Part shown: positions 1 to 5,996 of the stretch, in pieces
Layout: each line of letters begins with the position of its first letter
How positions within the stretch are numbered: position 1 is the stretch's first letter
NCBI GenBank assembly: GCA_963169055.1
Contig: CAUJFU010000497.1
Span: 1 to 7,369, forward strand
From: Myxococcota bacterium
GTDB lineage: Bacteria; Myxococcota_C; UBA6777
Length of the DNA stretch: 7,369 bases
Direction: 5' to 3'
Notes under the pieces: generated by a model
The model's input: the letters and a program-made list of their open reading frames with translations, nothing else
Told to the model about the DNA's origin: nothing
Database searches by the model: none
Position numbers and translations under genes: made by a program

Positions 1-142
1 TTGACTTCCGCTCACCCAAGCAGATGTTTACAGTGCCACGAGAGGGCCCCGAACTGAGGCGGCATCCGAGGGTCTCTACATACTCTCTATCGTTCACAAC
101 AACTTGGCTTGCGCCACTTCCTCTGTTGTCGTCTGGTCAACT

Positions 143-178
143 GGGCTTGCTTTCACAAGCCCGCCCCTTTAGGGGTGG
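143..178. other. Two adjacent small hairpins at the 3' end of queC
   Basis: A perfect 7-bp inverted repeat, GGGCTTG (143-149) and CAAGCCC (156-162), encloses a 6-nt loop just beyond the queC stop codon. A second, competing stem pairs 161-167 with 172-178 (one G-T wobble, TTTA loop) and overlaps the stop at 169-171. Read on the minus strand this is where queC transcription should end, but no T-run follows, so it is not a standard intrinsic terminator. It may be a processing or stability hairpin. The rest of 1-168 shows no gene I can support. Confidence 0.35.
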
Positions 179-1047
179 GTCGTTGACTTGCTTTTGTCGG
201 GATCGGGGACGGCTTCATGTTCATCGGTTGCAGCGCCCGGGAGTTCGGGAGAGACCGAGGGAGAAGACTCTCTTGCGGCAGCGGCTGCTGCGGCAAGGCT
301 CCCGACATCAAAGGCCATCATCTCGATGGTTGCGAGGCCGCCCATGGTGGGGATATCTGTTCCGGTGGAGAGGTCTTCGGCGGGATGATAGAGTCGGCGA
401 AATTCTTCGTAACCACGGGCGCGAAGGCGACTGGCTTCGTTGTCGAGTTTTCCATATCCCCACGGGTGGCGTTCGCTGCGATCGCCGTTGTAGTCGGAGT
501 GTGTGTGTTCCAAGATCACATCCAAAACGCCCAAATCTTCGGCTAATTTGAAGGTATCAGCTTTGTTCATGTACATCAGCGGCGTGTGGACGCGAAAGTC
601 TTGCATGGTCGCCAAAGAGATCGTGGTTTCAAAGCTTTCGATGAAAACACGACGACAATCTGGATAACCCGAATAATCGGTTTGGCACATCCCACCGACG
701 ATATCAAAGATGCCGCGATTGAAAGCGTAGCTCGCAGCGATCGAAAGGAAGATCAGGTTGCGACCGGGAACAAATGCTCCGGGAAGTCCGACAGCTTGGG
801 GATGAGGCGCGTTGATATCGCGGTCATGTTGGAGGAGAGCAGAATTTCCCAAGAGATGATCGAGTTTGAGTATCTCGAAAGGAACTCCCGCCATCTCCGC
901 GATCTTGGTGGCTTGTTGGAGTTCGACACGATGTTTTTGCCCATAATCAAAGCCCAAAGCGGTCACATCATCGAAGTTTTGCAAAGCCCAATACAAGCAA
1001 GTGGTACTATCTTGTCCGCCTGAAAACAACACGAGCGCTTTCGTCAT
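169..1047 (-). CDS. queC: 7-cyano-7-deazaguanine (preQ0) synthase QueC, zinc-site variant with C-terminal tail
   Basis: QueC converts 7-carboxy-7-deazaguanine to preQ0 with ATP and ammonia in the cytoplasm, feeding queuosine tRNA modification. The 292-aa product carries the family signature: PP-loop SGGQDST (residues 9-15), DYGQKHR (34-40), VPGRN (93-97), the TDYSGYPDCR block (123-132), HTPLM (154-158) and KADTFKLA (162-169). The ATG is preceded by AAGGTGG four bases upstream (1052-1058), fixing the start. Two features are odd. Where QueC normally has a four-cysteine zinc site (TCY, then CGxCPxC before LR), this protein has Asp185, Lys200, Asn203 and Ser206, with flanking THxxY, GDR, WGYG and LRARGY kept and no frameshift. 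After about residue 217 comes a roughly 75-aa extension with seven alanines (252-258) and a Ser/Pro/Glu/Asp-rich end; typical QueC is about 220-240 aa. Family assignment is secure; catalytic competence is not. No queD, queE or queF lies beside it. Confidence 0.93.
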   Translation of the reverse strand: MTKALVLFSGGQDSTTCLYWALQNFDDVTALGFDYGQKHRVELQQATKIAEMAGVPFEILKLDHLLGNSALLQHDRDINAPHPQAVGLPGAFVPGRNLIFLSIAASYAFNRGIFDIVGGMCQTDYSGYPDCRRVFIESFETTISLATMQDFRVHTPLMYMNKADTFKLAEDLGVLDVILEHTHSDYNGDRSERHPWGYGKLDNEASRLRARGYEEFRRLYHPAEDLSTGTDIPTMGGLATIEMMAFDVGSLAAAAAAARESSPSVSPELPGAATDEHEAVPDPDKSKSTTHP

Positions 1048-1098
1048 AATTCCACCTTAGTTATGTTCTAGTCCCGCAGGTCATCCATCGCTTCGCTC

Positions 1099-1126
1099 AC
1101 CTTACCGCTGTTTGCGCGAAAGTCAA
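1099..1126 (-). promoter_or_regulatory. Candidate sigma70-type promoter of queC
   Basis: On the minus strand TTGACT (1126-1121) is followed after 16 bases by TAAGGT (1104-1099), which leaves a 5' UTR of about 45 nt before the queC ATG. The -35 is strong and the -10 matches only TAnnnT, the same style as the candidates upstream of lysR and the PEGA/Sel1 gene. The leader has no convincing preQ1 riboswitch. Confidence 0.5.
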
Positions 1127-1133
1127 CGCTTTC

Positions 1134-1162
1134 TTGCATAACAGGACGTGAAACATTAAGCT
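1134..1162 (+). promoter_or_regulatory. Weak candidate promoter of the beta-helix gene
   Basis: TTGCAT (1134-1139) and TAAGCT (1157-1162) are separated by 17 bases, pointing toward the beta-helix gene and leaving a leader of about 100 nt. Both boxes match the consensus at only three positions. It lies back to back with the queC promoter candidate, with the two -35 boxes 7 bases apart, so one regulator could affect both genes. This is a pattern match only. Confidence 0.28.
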
Positions 1163-1267
1163 AACACGCGCCGTCCCAAAAAGCAGGCCGAAACTCTGCC
1201 ACGCCTTGTTGGGTCGGGCCTTTTCCCGTTCTGTTGTTCTCCATCCCTGCACAAAAAGGAGCGATCC

Positions 1268-2110
1268 ATGACACGTCTCGCGACAGTGCTGTTCTCTTGC
1301 CTCTCGGTGTGTGTGCTTTCTCTGGCCTTCGTCGCACCGAACTTTGCGAACCCACCCACTCCCCCCAAACCGCCACAAGTCGTTCCCGAAAAAGCCCCTT
1401 CACCCGCTGCCCCTGCAAAAGGCAAAGAAGAAGCCGAACCACCGCCACCACCCGCAGGAACCCCCACCAGCATACCCGCGTCAGCTCCTACCAGCAAACC
1501 TGCGGTGGTGCATTTCCTCACGCCCCAACAAGCCGATAAACTCCAAGAAACCATCAACAAAAGCCAACCGGGCGACACGATCTTGTTGCGCGCCGGGATC
1601 TACCGCTACAAAAAAGGGATCCAGATCCACAACATCCAAAAGCTTAACCTTGAAGGGCAAGGCGAAGTATGGATTATTGTGGAAGATCTCTACGACGATG
1701 TCCTCCAGATCAAAGATTCTTCGGATATCAAGATCCGCTTCCTCAAGGCCCGTCATGCCCGTCCCTTGGGCCAATTCAACTGCGAAGGTGCTGTCATCCG
1801 CGCCATCAGCTCCCAACGGATCTGGGTCGATCATTGCGAGTTAAACGGCTCGGGCGCAGTAGGCATCCGAACCTACGATGTCAGCGACCTGATCGCAACC
1901 AACAACTTCATCCATCACAACACACTCGCCGCGTTCATGATCATGCAATCGCGTTGGATCGCCATCCACAACAACACCATCGTCAACAACGGCTCTAGCA
2001 TCTACAGCCTCGGAAACGCCAGCATCCGCATGAACAAAAACGTGGTCGCCAACAACACTGGCAACAATACATGGTCCAACGCCTTCACCCGCCAAATCCT
2101 CGGCGATTGA
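1268..2110 (+). CDS. Exported right-handed parallel beta-helix protein
   Basis: The 280-aa product starts at an ATG six bases after AAGGAG (1256-1261). Residues 1-27 form a Sec-type signal peptide (basic TR, then a hydrophobic core) with likely cleavage after NFA. Residues 28-79 are a Pro/Ala/Lys-rich linker, consistent with a spacer crossing or emerging from the envelope. From about residue 85 comes the entry to a pectate-lyase-like solenoid: an amphipathic segment, then PGDTILLRAGIY (101-112) and the LNLEGQGEV turn. About six or seven short coils follow, with repeated hydrophobic strands and asparagine-rich turns (HNNTIVNNG, NKNVVANNTGNN), typical of PbH1/NosD-like right-handed beta helices. 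No catalytic residues of a known polysaccharide lyase could be assigned, so substrate and activity are unknown. The helix is short for the fold and ends soon after the last coil without a C-terminal anchor. It is divergent from queC and convergent with the 130-aa gene; I see no functional link to either. Confidence 0.8.
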   Translation: MTRLATVLFSCLSVCVLSLAFVAPNFANPPTPPKPPQVVPEKAPSPAAPAKGKEEAEPPPPPAGTPTSIPASAPTSKPAVVHFLTPQQADKLQETINKSQPGDTILLRAGIYRYKKGIQIHNIQKLNLEGQGEVWIIVEDLYDDVLQIKDSSDIKIRFLKARHARPLGQFNCEGAVIRAISSQRIWVDHCELNGSGAVGIRTYDVSDLIATNNFIHHNTLAAFMIMQSRWIAIHNNTIVNNGSSIYSLGNASIRMNKNVVANNTGNNTWSNAFTRQILGD

Positions 2111-2157
2111 GATCCTCCCCCCACCAAACCAACCCTCCCCACAACAAACCAAACCTA
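2111..2157 (+). terminator. C-rich, G-free stretch between convergent genes (Rho-type terminator candidate)
   Basis: Positions 2112-2157, directly after the beta-helix stop, contain no G and about 25 C in 46 bases. The RNA would be unstructured and C-rich, as expected of a Rho utilisation (rut) site. There is no hairpin plus T-run here. The minus-strand transcript through the same bases is rich in G-runs (GGGG, GGG, GGGGGG and several GG), starting at the stop codon of the convergent gene. The Rho reading is inference from composition. Confidence 0.35.
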
Positions 2158-2547
2158 GCTGCGTCCGTGTTTTTTGATCGCAGCGCGAACCACCGTCATT
2201 GTGTAGTTGTCGGGCCCGTAGCGACCGATGATCACGGGTTGTTTGTGTTCTGGGTCTTTGACAAGAAAGAAGGGGCCTTCGACACCGGCACGTAGGACAT
2301 AATCGCCTGCGGGCTTGTACACATCGAAGCGTTCGCCAAGAGTTCCCAAAGCACCAAACAAGCGCTCTTTGACTTGGAGGGTGAGGACTTGGTAAGGGAG
2401 ATCGCGGGGGATGTCGACCATATCGGGTTTTTCGGGGGTGGGGATATAGTCTTGTTTGCCGCGCTCTTTGATATCGAGGACTTCGGCAATAACGCCAAAT
2501 TCGGCTTGGGGCAATAACTCGTCGATGGGTTCGGGTGGTAGCGCCAT
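2155..2547 (-). CDS. Hypothetical 130-aa beta-rich protein downstream of the calpain-like protease
   Basis: I do not recognise this family. The frame opens further upstream (a GTG at 2634), but only the ATG at 2547 has a Shine-Dalgarno (AAGGAGG, 2553-2559), so I start it there: 130 aa, MALPPEPIDE onward. There is no signal peptide or membrane segment, so it is probably cytoplasmic. It reads as a small all-beta domain: strands FGVIAEVLDI (17-26), YQVLTLQVKERLFG (52-65), RFDVYK (73-78), YVLRAG and FFLVK (83-97), and PVIIGRY (104-110), followed by a basic C-terminus. The strand order resembles small beta-barrel (OB or netrin-like) domains, but that is an impression, not a match. It lies 109 bp after the protease stop on the same strand and could be cotranscribed; a role as partner, chaperone or inhibitor of the protease is speculation from position. 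Confidence 0.75.
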   Translation of the reverse strand: MALPPEPIDELLPQAEFGVIAEVLDIKERGKQDYIPTPEKPDMVDIPRDLPYQVLTLQVKERLFGALGTLGERFDVYKPAGDYVLRAGVEGPFFLVKDPEHKQPVIIGRYGPDNYTMTVVRAAIKKHGRS

Positions 2548-2552
2548 AACAG

Positions 2553-2559
2553 CCTCCTT
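2553..2559 (-). promoter_or_regulatory. Shine-Dalgarno that fixes the start of the 130-aa gene
   Basis: AAGGAGG on the minus strand sits five bases before the ATG at 2547. The alternative GTG at 2634 has nothing comparable upstream, so the 29 extra residues of the longer frame are probably untranslated leader. Confidence 0.75.
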
Positions 2560-2656
2560 GGTGGATACAAAAAGACCGCCACCCCGCAACTCTTCGCCAT
2601 CTGTTTGACGGAGTGTTGTGGAGTGACGGCCCACATCAGGTTCGAGCGAAAAATGA

Positions 2657-4381
2657 TTAGCCTTGGGCGATCGTCACGCCGCTATAGTAATGAACGAAGT
2701 CTTTGAGTTCAAGGCGGAAGATCCCGTCGTCTTTGCCGTCATAACCGGGTTCCGTAGAACCCCATGGATTGCGGAGTTGGACGTATTTCTTGCCGTCTTC
2801 TTCTTGGACACCCATCACGGTGTAAGCGTGCCATGGGTAGACTTTTTGTCCTGCATAACGCTCGGCTTCGGGGCTGTCTTTGCCGTAGGTTGCGGCGGTT
2901 GCGGGCCATCCGTTTTCTTGGGCTTTTTTCAGGCTGTCATAGACGCGGTCTGCGTTGTAATCTTCGACGCCGCTATAGGTGGTGCGTGCGCCCAAGATCG
3001 CGGTCAAGGCGTCGCCTGTGCTACCACCGCTGCCGATCTTGTCATAGCTGCCTTTGTAAGCGGCATAGGCTTTCTCAAAGATCGGATACCACATCTCCAT
3101 CTGGTCTTTGCTGCTGGAGTTCATACCCGCACCGTAGAGAGCGGCACCGTTGGCACGGACATACAAGTCCCCATCCACCGTGATCTTTTTGTCGGTCAAC
3201 GTTCCGCGATAATCGCGCTCTTTGAACGTGACGGTATAAGTTCCATCGCCGTTGTCTTTGATCATGTTTTTGATGGCGTCAGGATCGGTATGCGCAGCCG
3301 CAGCAGCAGCAGCACACAAGAAGCAGTTTCCGAGTTGCCCTTGTTTGACGTCATCGACTTTCACACCCTCCGCAAACAAGGGGCCTGTGAAACGCTCGGA
3401 CTTCACCGAAGGCGTACCATCGGCGTTGACGTGGCGTTCTTTCCAAGGCATCGGATCTTCGAGGTTTTTGGGTTGGGGGGCGCCTTCCACTTTGATGGAG
3501 CCAGCGACTTCGCGGAAAGAAGTGTTATTGGTTCCGTCGCTCACAGCGACCGAGAAAGCATCGCCAGCCTCGCCTTTGACACTAACGCCACGAGGGAATT
3601 GTCCGCTTTCGTTGAGCGTAAAGTCGAAAGATTCGCCTGTGCGTTGGTTGGTGAGACGGACTTGAGCGTTGGGTTCGGAAACCATGCCGTTTCCGAGATG
3701 CACGAGATCGACAGAGCCACGACCATTGACTTCGAGACCGAGTTCTTCGGCTTTGATCTTGGCGTTGCGGGTGTCTTCGCCGCCCATGCCTTGGGCTTGG
3801 AGATTGATCCAGTTGCTGACGTTGCCATTCGCACCGCGTGAGCGAACGCGCAGGTGATCGCCTTCTTTGACGTTATCCAATTGACCGCTAAATCGGCCCC
3901 ATTGATCGACTTTGACTTCCATCTTGTTGGCCGCATCGCCGCTTTGAGGATTGTCGGAGACGTTGACGATCTCCAAGGTCTCACCGGGCTTTGCGAGGGC
4001 CGTAAGTTTGTTTTTCAAAGCTTCGGGCAATTGGAGCGAATCGCCTGTTTGGTTTTCGGTCGAGAGTTGTGCGCGACCCGTGAGGGCTTCGATCAAGTTG
4101 CGTGCGCCCGGGGTCCATTGGAGGTCGGTGCGCCCCAAGATAGCGTTGAGATCGTCGCGTTCTTTGCTGGACAAGCCCGCTTTGGCTTCTTCAAATTGTT
4201 GCTGGCGCGTGGCCCCCGGCTGTGTCAGGCGTTGAAGGACGGTGGCTGAGGTATCGGCGTTGCGATCCCCCACGCCCGCAAGCAATTCGAGTACGGTGTT
4301 GTCGTCGATCTTCTTGGTGGGCTGGCGATCCACTTGGGCCATCACCTGAGAAAGTTGTTTGTCTTGGATTCGTACGGGCAT
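2657..4381 (-). CDS. Calpain-like (family C2) cysteine protease with N-terminal Ig-like modules
   Basis: The 574-aa protein ends in a calpain-type papain-fold domain (about 330-574). The oxyanion Gln347 and nucleophile Cys353 lie in QGQLGNCFLCAAA, His518 in PWHAYTVMGV and Asn538 in VQLRNPWG; WYPIFEKAYAAYKGSY (431-446) is the conserved helix before the second half. All catalytic residues are present, so activity is expected. Calcium dependence cannot be read from sequence. Residues 1-125 are polar and probably helical. About 130-198 and 222-298 look like two Ig-like beta-sandwiches (GRFSGQL...GDHLRVRSRG...GNVSNW; GQFPRGVSV...AGDAFSVAVSDG). There is no signal peptide or membrane segment, so it is cytoplasmic or exported by a leaderless route. 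The ATG follows GAGGTGAG (4385-4392). Relative to the usual G-D-C-W active site this protein has G-N-C-F, with a seven-alanine run (357-363) just after. The 130-aa gene follows on the same strand. Confidence 0.9.
   Translation of the reverse strand: MPVRIQDKQLSQVMAQVDRQPTKKIDDNTVLELLAGVGDRNADTSATVLQRLTQPGATRQQQFEEAKAGLSSKERDDLNAILGRTDLQWTPGARNLIEALTGRAQLSTENQTGDSLQLPEALKNKLTALAKPGETLEIVNVSDNPQSGDAANKMEVKVDQWGRFSGQLDNVKEGDHLRVRSRGANGNVSNWINLQAQGMGGEDTRNAKIKAEELGLEVNGRGSVDLVHLGNGMVSEPNAQVRLTNQRTGESFDFTLNESGQFPRGVSVKGEAGDAFSVAVSDGTNNTSFREVAGSIKVEGAPQPKNLEDPMPWKERHVNADGTPSVKSERFTGPLFAEGVKVDDVKQGQLGNCFLCAAAAAAAHTDPDAIKNMIKDNGDGTYTVTFKERDYRGTLTDKKITVDGDLYVRANGAALYGAGMNSSSKDQMEMWYPIFEKAYAAYKGSYDKIGSGGSTGDALTAILGARTTYSGVEDYNADRVYDSLKKAQENGWPATAATYGKDSPEAERYAGQKVYPWHAYTVMGVQEEDGKKYVQLRNPWGSTEPGYDGKDDGIFRLELKDFVHYYSGVTIAQG
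3293..3316 (-). repeat. GCA microsatellite encoding an alanine run at the protease active site
   Basis: Plus-strand (GCA)5 at 3300-3314 encodes much of Ala357-Ala363, three residues after the catalytic Cys353. In the family this position is the active-site helix, where alanines are common, so the amino acids are not surprising. The pure trinucleotide tract could, however, change length in frame by slippage. Confidence 0.6.
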
Positions 4382-4636
4382 CGTCTCACCTCATCACGTC
4401 AAGGATCGCCCAGATATGTTTGTTCGGGGCGGATAGACCATCGGCAAAGCTGTCACCTTGCCAAAAAGAAAGAATTTGTGCAAGCCAAGAAAGCATACGG
4501 CACCGACAAAAAGACGGCGCACGCGGTCGCCTTAGTATCTGCCCTGCGGCTCAAAAGTTGCGCTTTGTTTGCAATCTCTGTCAAACATCGAAGGGATGGG
4601 GAGGATCGCGTGGGTCTGATGCGGAAACAGAAAAAG
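4382..4636. other. Intergenic region upstream of the calpain-like protease
   Basis: This 255-bp gap lies between the PEGA/Sel1 stop and the protease ATG. I see no gene in it. On the minus strand a TTGACA occurs early in the gap but has no TAnnnT at 16-18 bases, and TTGCAC-N17-CAAGGT is a weaker alternative nearer the protease, so no promoter is assigned. A 4-bp GC stem (4516-4519 with 4528-4531) followed on the minus strand by five T is too small to call a terminator. The protease ribosome-binding site is at the left edge. Confidence 0.5.
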
Positions 4637-5854
4637 TTATTCGTTGGAATCTTGGGGGGGGCGACAGCGGGTGTTGCAGGTTTCACGAACACCGAAGGAA
4701 CAGGCTTTTTTGTAGTATTCGTCAGCTTGAGCGCAACTGGCTCGCGCTCCCATGCCACGTTCAAACATCAAGGCAGCGTTGTTGCAGCCTGCACCGTGGC
4801 TTGCATCGCAGGCTTGGATGTAGGCTTGCAAGGCTCCTGCATAATCGCGTTGGCCGCCTTGCCCCCGACGCAACATCCCGCCCAAACGATTGCAAGACTC
4901 TCCAAATTTCAAGGAGCATCCGCGCTGATAAGCACCTCGTGCGCGTGCATAATCGATCGGGATCTCTTTGGTGTTGAGATATAACTTCGCGAGGTTGTGG
5001 CAGCCGTTGGCGTAGCTGAGGTTGCAAGAAAGATCGTAATATTGGAGTGCTTTGGGGAGGCTGCGCTCTCCGCCTCGTCCGCTTCGGTACAACCAAGCCA
5101 AGTTGCTACAGCCCAATCCATCGCGCAATCCACAAGCTTGTTGGTAATAACCCATGGCACGGGGGTAATCGCGTGTCACCCCCAACCCACGCATATACAA
5201 TTCGCCGACACGCGCACATCCAGCGCCGTTTCGCAAACCACAGGATTTTTCGTAAAAGGTGCGTGCACGGTTGAGATCGCGTTCAACGCCGTCACCATCG
5301 CGATAAAAATCGCCGATCTTTTGACAAGCATCCGCTCGGCCTTCTTGACAGGCACGTGCGACGCCTTGAACGGCAGCGGGAACATCGGACGGAACGGGAC
5401 GAGCCGCAGGCGGGGGTTCTTTGCCGTCTGCGGGAGGCGGCGGGGGTTCTTTGCCATCTGCGGGAGGCGGCGGAGGTTCTTTGTCACCAGCGGAACCCGC
5501 AGGGGGAGGGTTGGCGGGTGCGGGATCTTGGGGGGGTTCTGCGCGGGGTGGCGGTTCTGCACCTGCACGCGCAAGCTGCCAGCGCAAGATGCGCTTTTGA
5601 TTGGGACGAACGCGGATCTTTTCTGTGCGTGTTTGATAGCCGTTCATACGCAATTCCACCGTACGAACGCCAGCTTCGACTTCGATCGCCACAGGCTTTT
5701 GACCCGTTTCGCCTTCGTTAACACCATCGATATAAATCGTGGCCCCTGTGGGTTCGCTTGAGATCACCAAGGTTCCTTGTTTGGCGGCCCACGTCGGGAA
5801 ACTTAGCAAGATGCCAAGCACCGCCATGAACGCGCACCCTATCTTTCTGTGCAT
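4637..5854 (-). CDS. Exported PEGA-domain protein with six cysteine-rich Sel1-like repeats
   Basis: The 405-aa product has four parts. Residues 1-23 are a Sec signal peptide (MHRK, hydrophobic core, likely cleavage around FPTWAA). Residues 27-93 are a PEGA domain (GTLVISSEPTGATIYIDG, later VRTVELRMNGYQ), a beta module of bacterial surface proteins. Residues 98-160 are a Pro/Ala linker containing a tandem EPPPPPADGK unit. From about residue 165 to the end are six Sel1-type alpha-alpha repeats of about 36 aa (near 177, 213, 249, 285, 321 and 357). Each repeat begins with Cys, and in most a second Cys lies about eight residues before the next repeat, as in ACGLRDGLGC; this is the disulphide pattern of the secreted Hcp-like subclass, so export to an oxidising compartment fits. 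Such arrays usually act as protein-interaction scaffolds; the partner is unknown. The frame extends upstream to 6079, but AAGGAGG (5860-5866) and the signal peptide place the start at 5854. lysR lies upstream on the same strand. Confidence 0.87.
   Translation of the reverse strand: MHRKIGCAFMAVLGILLSFPTWAAKQGTLVISSEPTGATIYIDGVNEGETGQKPVAIEVEAGVRTVELRMNGYQTRTEKIRVRPNQKRILRWQLARAGAEPPPRAEPPQDPAPANPPPAGSAGDKEPPPPPADGKEPPPPPADGKEPPPAARPVPSDVPAAVQGVARACQEGRADACQKIGDFYRDGDGVERDLNRARTFYEKSCGLRNGAGCARVGELYMRGLGVTRDYPRAMGYYQQACGLRDGLGCSNLAWLYRSGRGGERSLPKALQYYDLSCNLSYANGCHNLAKLYLNTKEIPIDYARARGAYQRGCSLKFGESCNRLGGMLRRGQGGQRDYAGALQAYIQACDASHGAGCNNAALMFERGMGARASCAQADEYYKKACSFGVRETCNTRCRPPQDSNE
5411..5490 (-). 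repeat. 30-bp in-frame tandem repeat in the proline-rich linker
   Basis: Units 5411-5440 and 5441-5470 differ at a single base (5426 versus 5456), and a third, diverging partial unit runs to about 5490. They encode the decapeptide EPPPPPADGK and its partial copy in the linker between the PEGA domain and the Sel1 repeats. The near identity suggests recent duplication, so linker length is likely to vary between strains. Confidence 0.85.
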
Positions 5855-5859
5855 CAAGA

Positions 5860-5866
5860 CCTCCTT
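5860..5866 (-). promoter_or_regulatory. Shine-Dalgarno that fixes the start of the PEGA/Sel1 gene
   Basis: AAGGAGG on the minus strand lies five bases before the ATG at 5854. The reading frame continues 75 codons upstream, but those residues have no family resemblance and would bury the signal peptide, so the short start is preferred. Confidence 0.8.
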
Positions 5867-5897
5867 CAAAAGATGAAGCGTTTGCGGGCTTCTTTTG

Positions 5898-5918
5898 TCC
5901 CGTATCGGGATGGTTTTT
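5898..5918 (+). promoter_or_regulatory. Inverted repeat with T-run in the PEGA/Sel1 leader, plus-strand orientation
   Basis: TCCCG (5898-5902) and CGGGA (5906-5910) form a 5-bp stem with a TAT loop, followed after three bases on the plus strand by six T. Seen from plus it looks like a small intrinsic terminator, but no plus-strand gene lies just upstream. Seen from minus it is a dyad about 44 bases before the PEGA/Sel1 start and could be an operator or leader hairpin. Which reading is right cannot be decided from sequence. Confidence 0.3.
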
Positions 5919-5996
5919 TGAAACGAACACACCGAGGAGAGTTCCCCCCGACATCCAAAACATACGACAAACAACGTGCTTGTTGCACGCCGCATT

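Noticed and set aside
24-551. Plus-strand open frame at the left end
   Set aside because: Most of it overlaps the C-terminal half of queC in antisense, and its Arg-rich product has no family features.
1048-1090. preQ1 riboswitch in the queC leader
   Set aside because: The minus-strand leader ends in ACTAAGG before the start, reminiscent of the type I tail, but the stem, the conserved loop and the closing ACCC strand are missing.
2548-2634. N-terminal extension of the 130-aa protein from a GTG start
   Set aside because: There is no Shine-Dalgarno before the GTG, whereas AAGGAGG stands before the ATG at 2547. The extra residues look like translated leader.
2663-3841. Long plus-strand open frame (392 codons) antisense to the protease
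   Set aside because: The minus-strand frame has the full calpain catalytic motif set and a ribosome-binding site. The antisense frame has no recognisable domain and is explained by codon composition.
4508-4531. Intrinsic terminator between the PEGA/Sel1 gene and the protease
   Set aside because: Only four GC pairs with an 8-base loop precede five T on the minus strand, and it lies over 100 bases past the stop. Too weak to call.
4222-4984. Plus-strand open frames crossing the gap between the protease and PEGA/Sel1 genes
   Set aside because: They mostly overlap real minus-strand genes and show no domain, no start signal and an irregular Arg/Ser/Cys-rich composition typical of shadow frames.
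4997-5761. Plus-strand open frame (254 codons) antisense to the PEGA/Sel1 gene
   Set aside because: Its low-complexity Arg/Phe-rich segment is the mirror of the proline linker repeat. It has no family match and no good ribosome-binding site.
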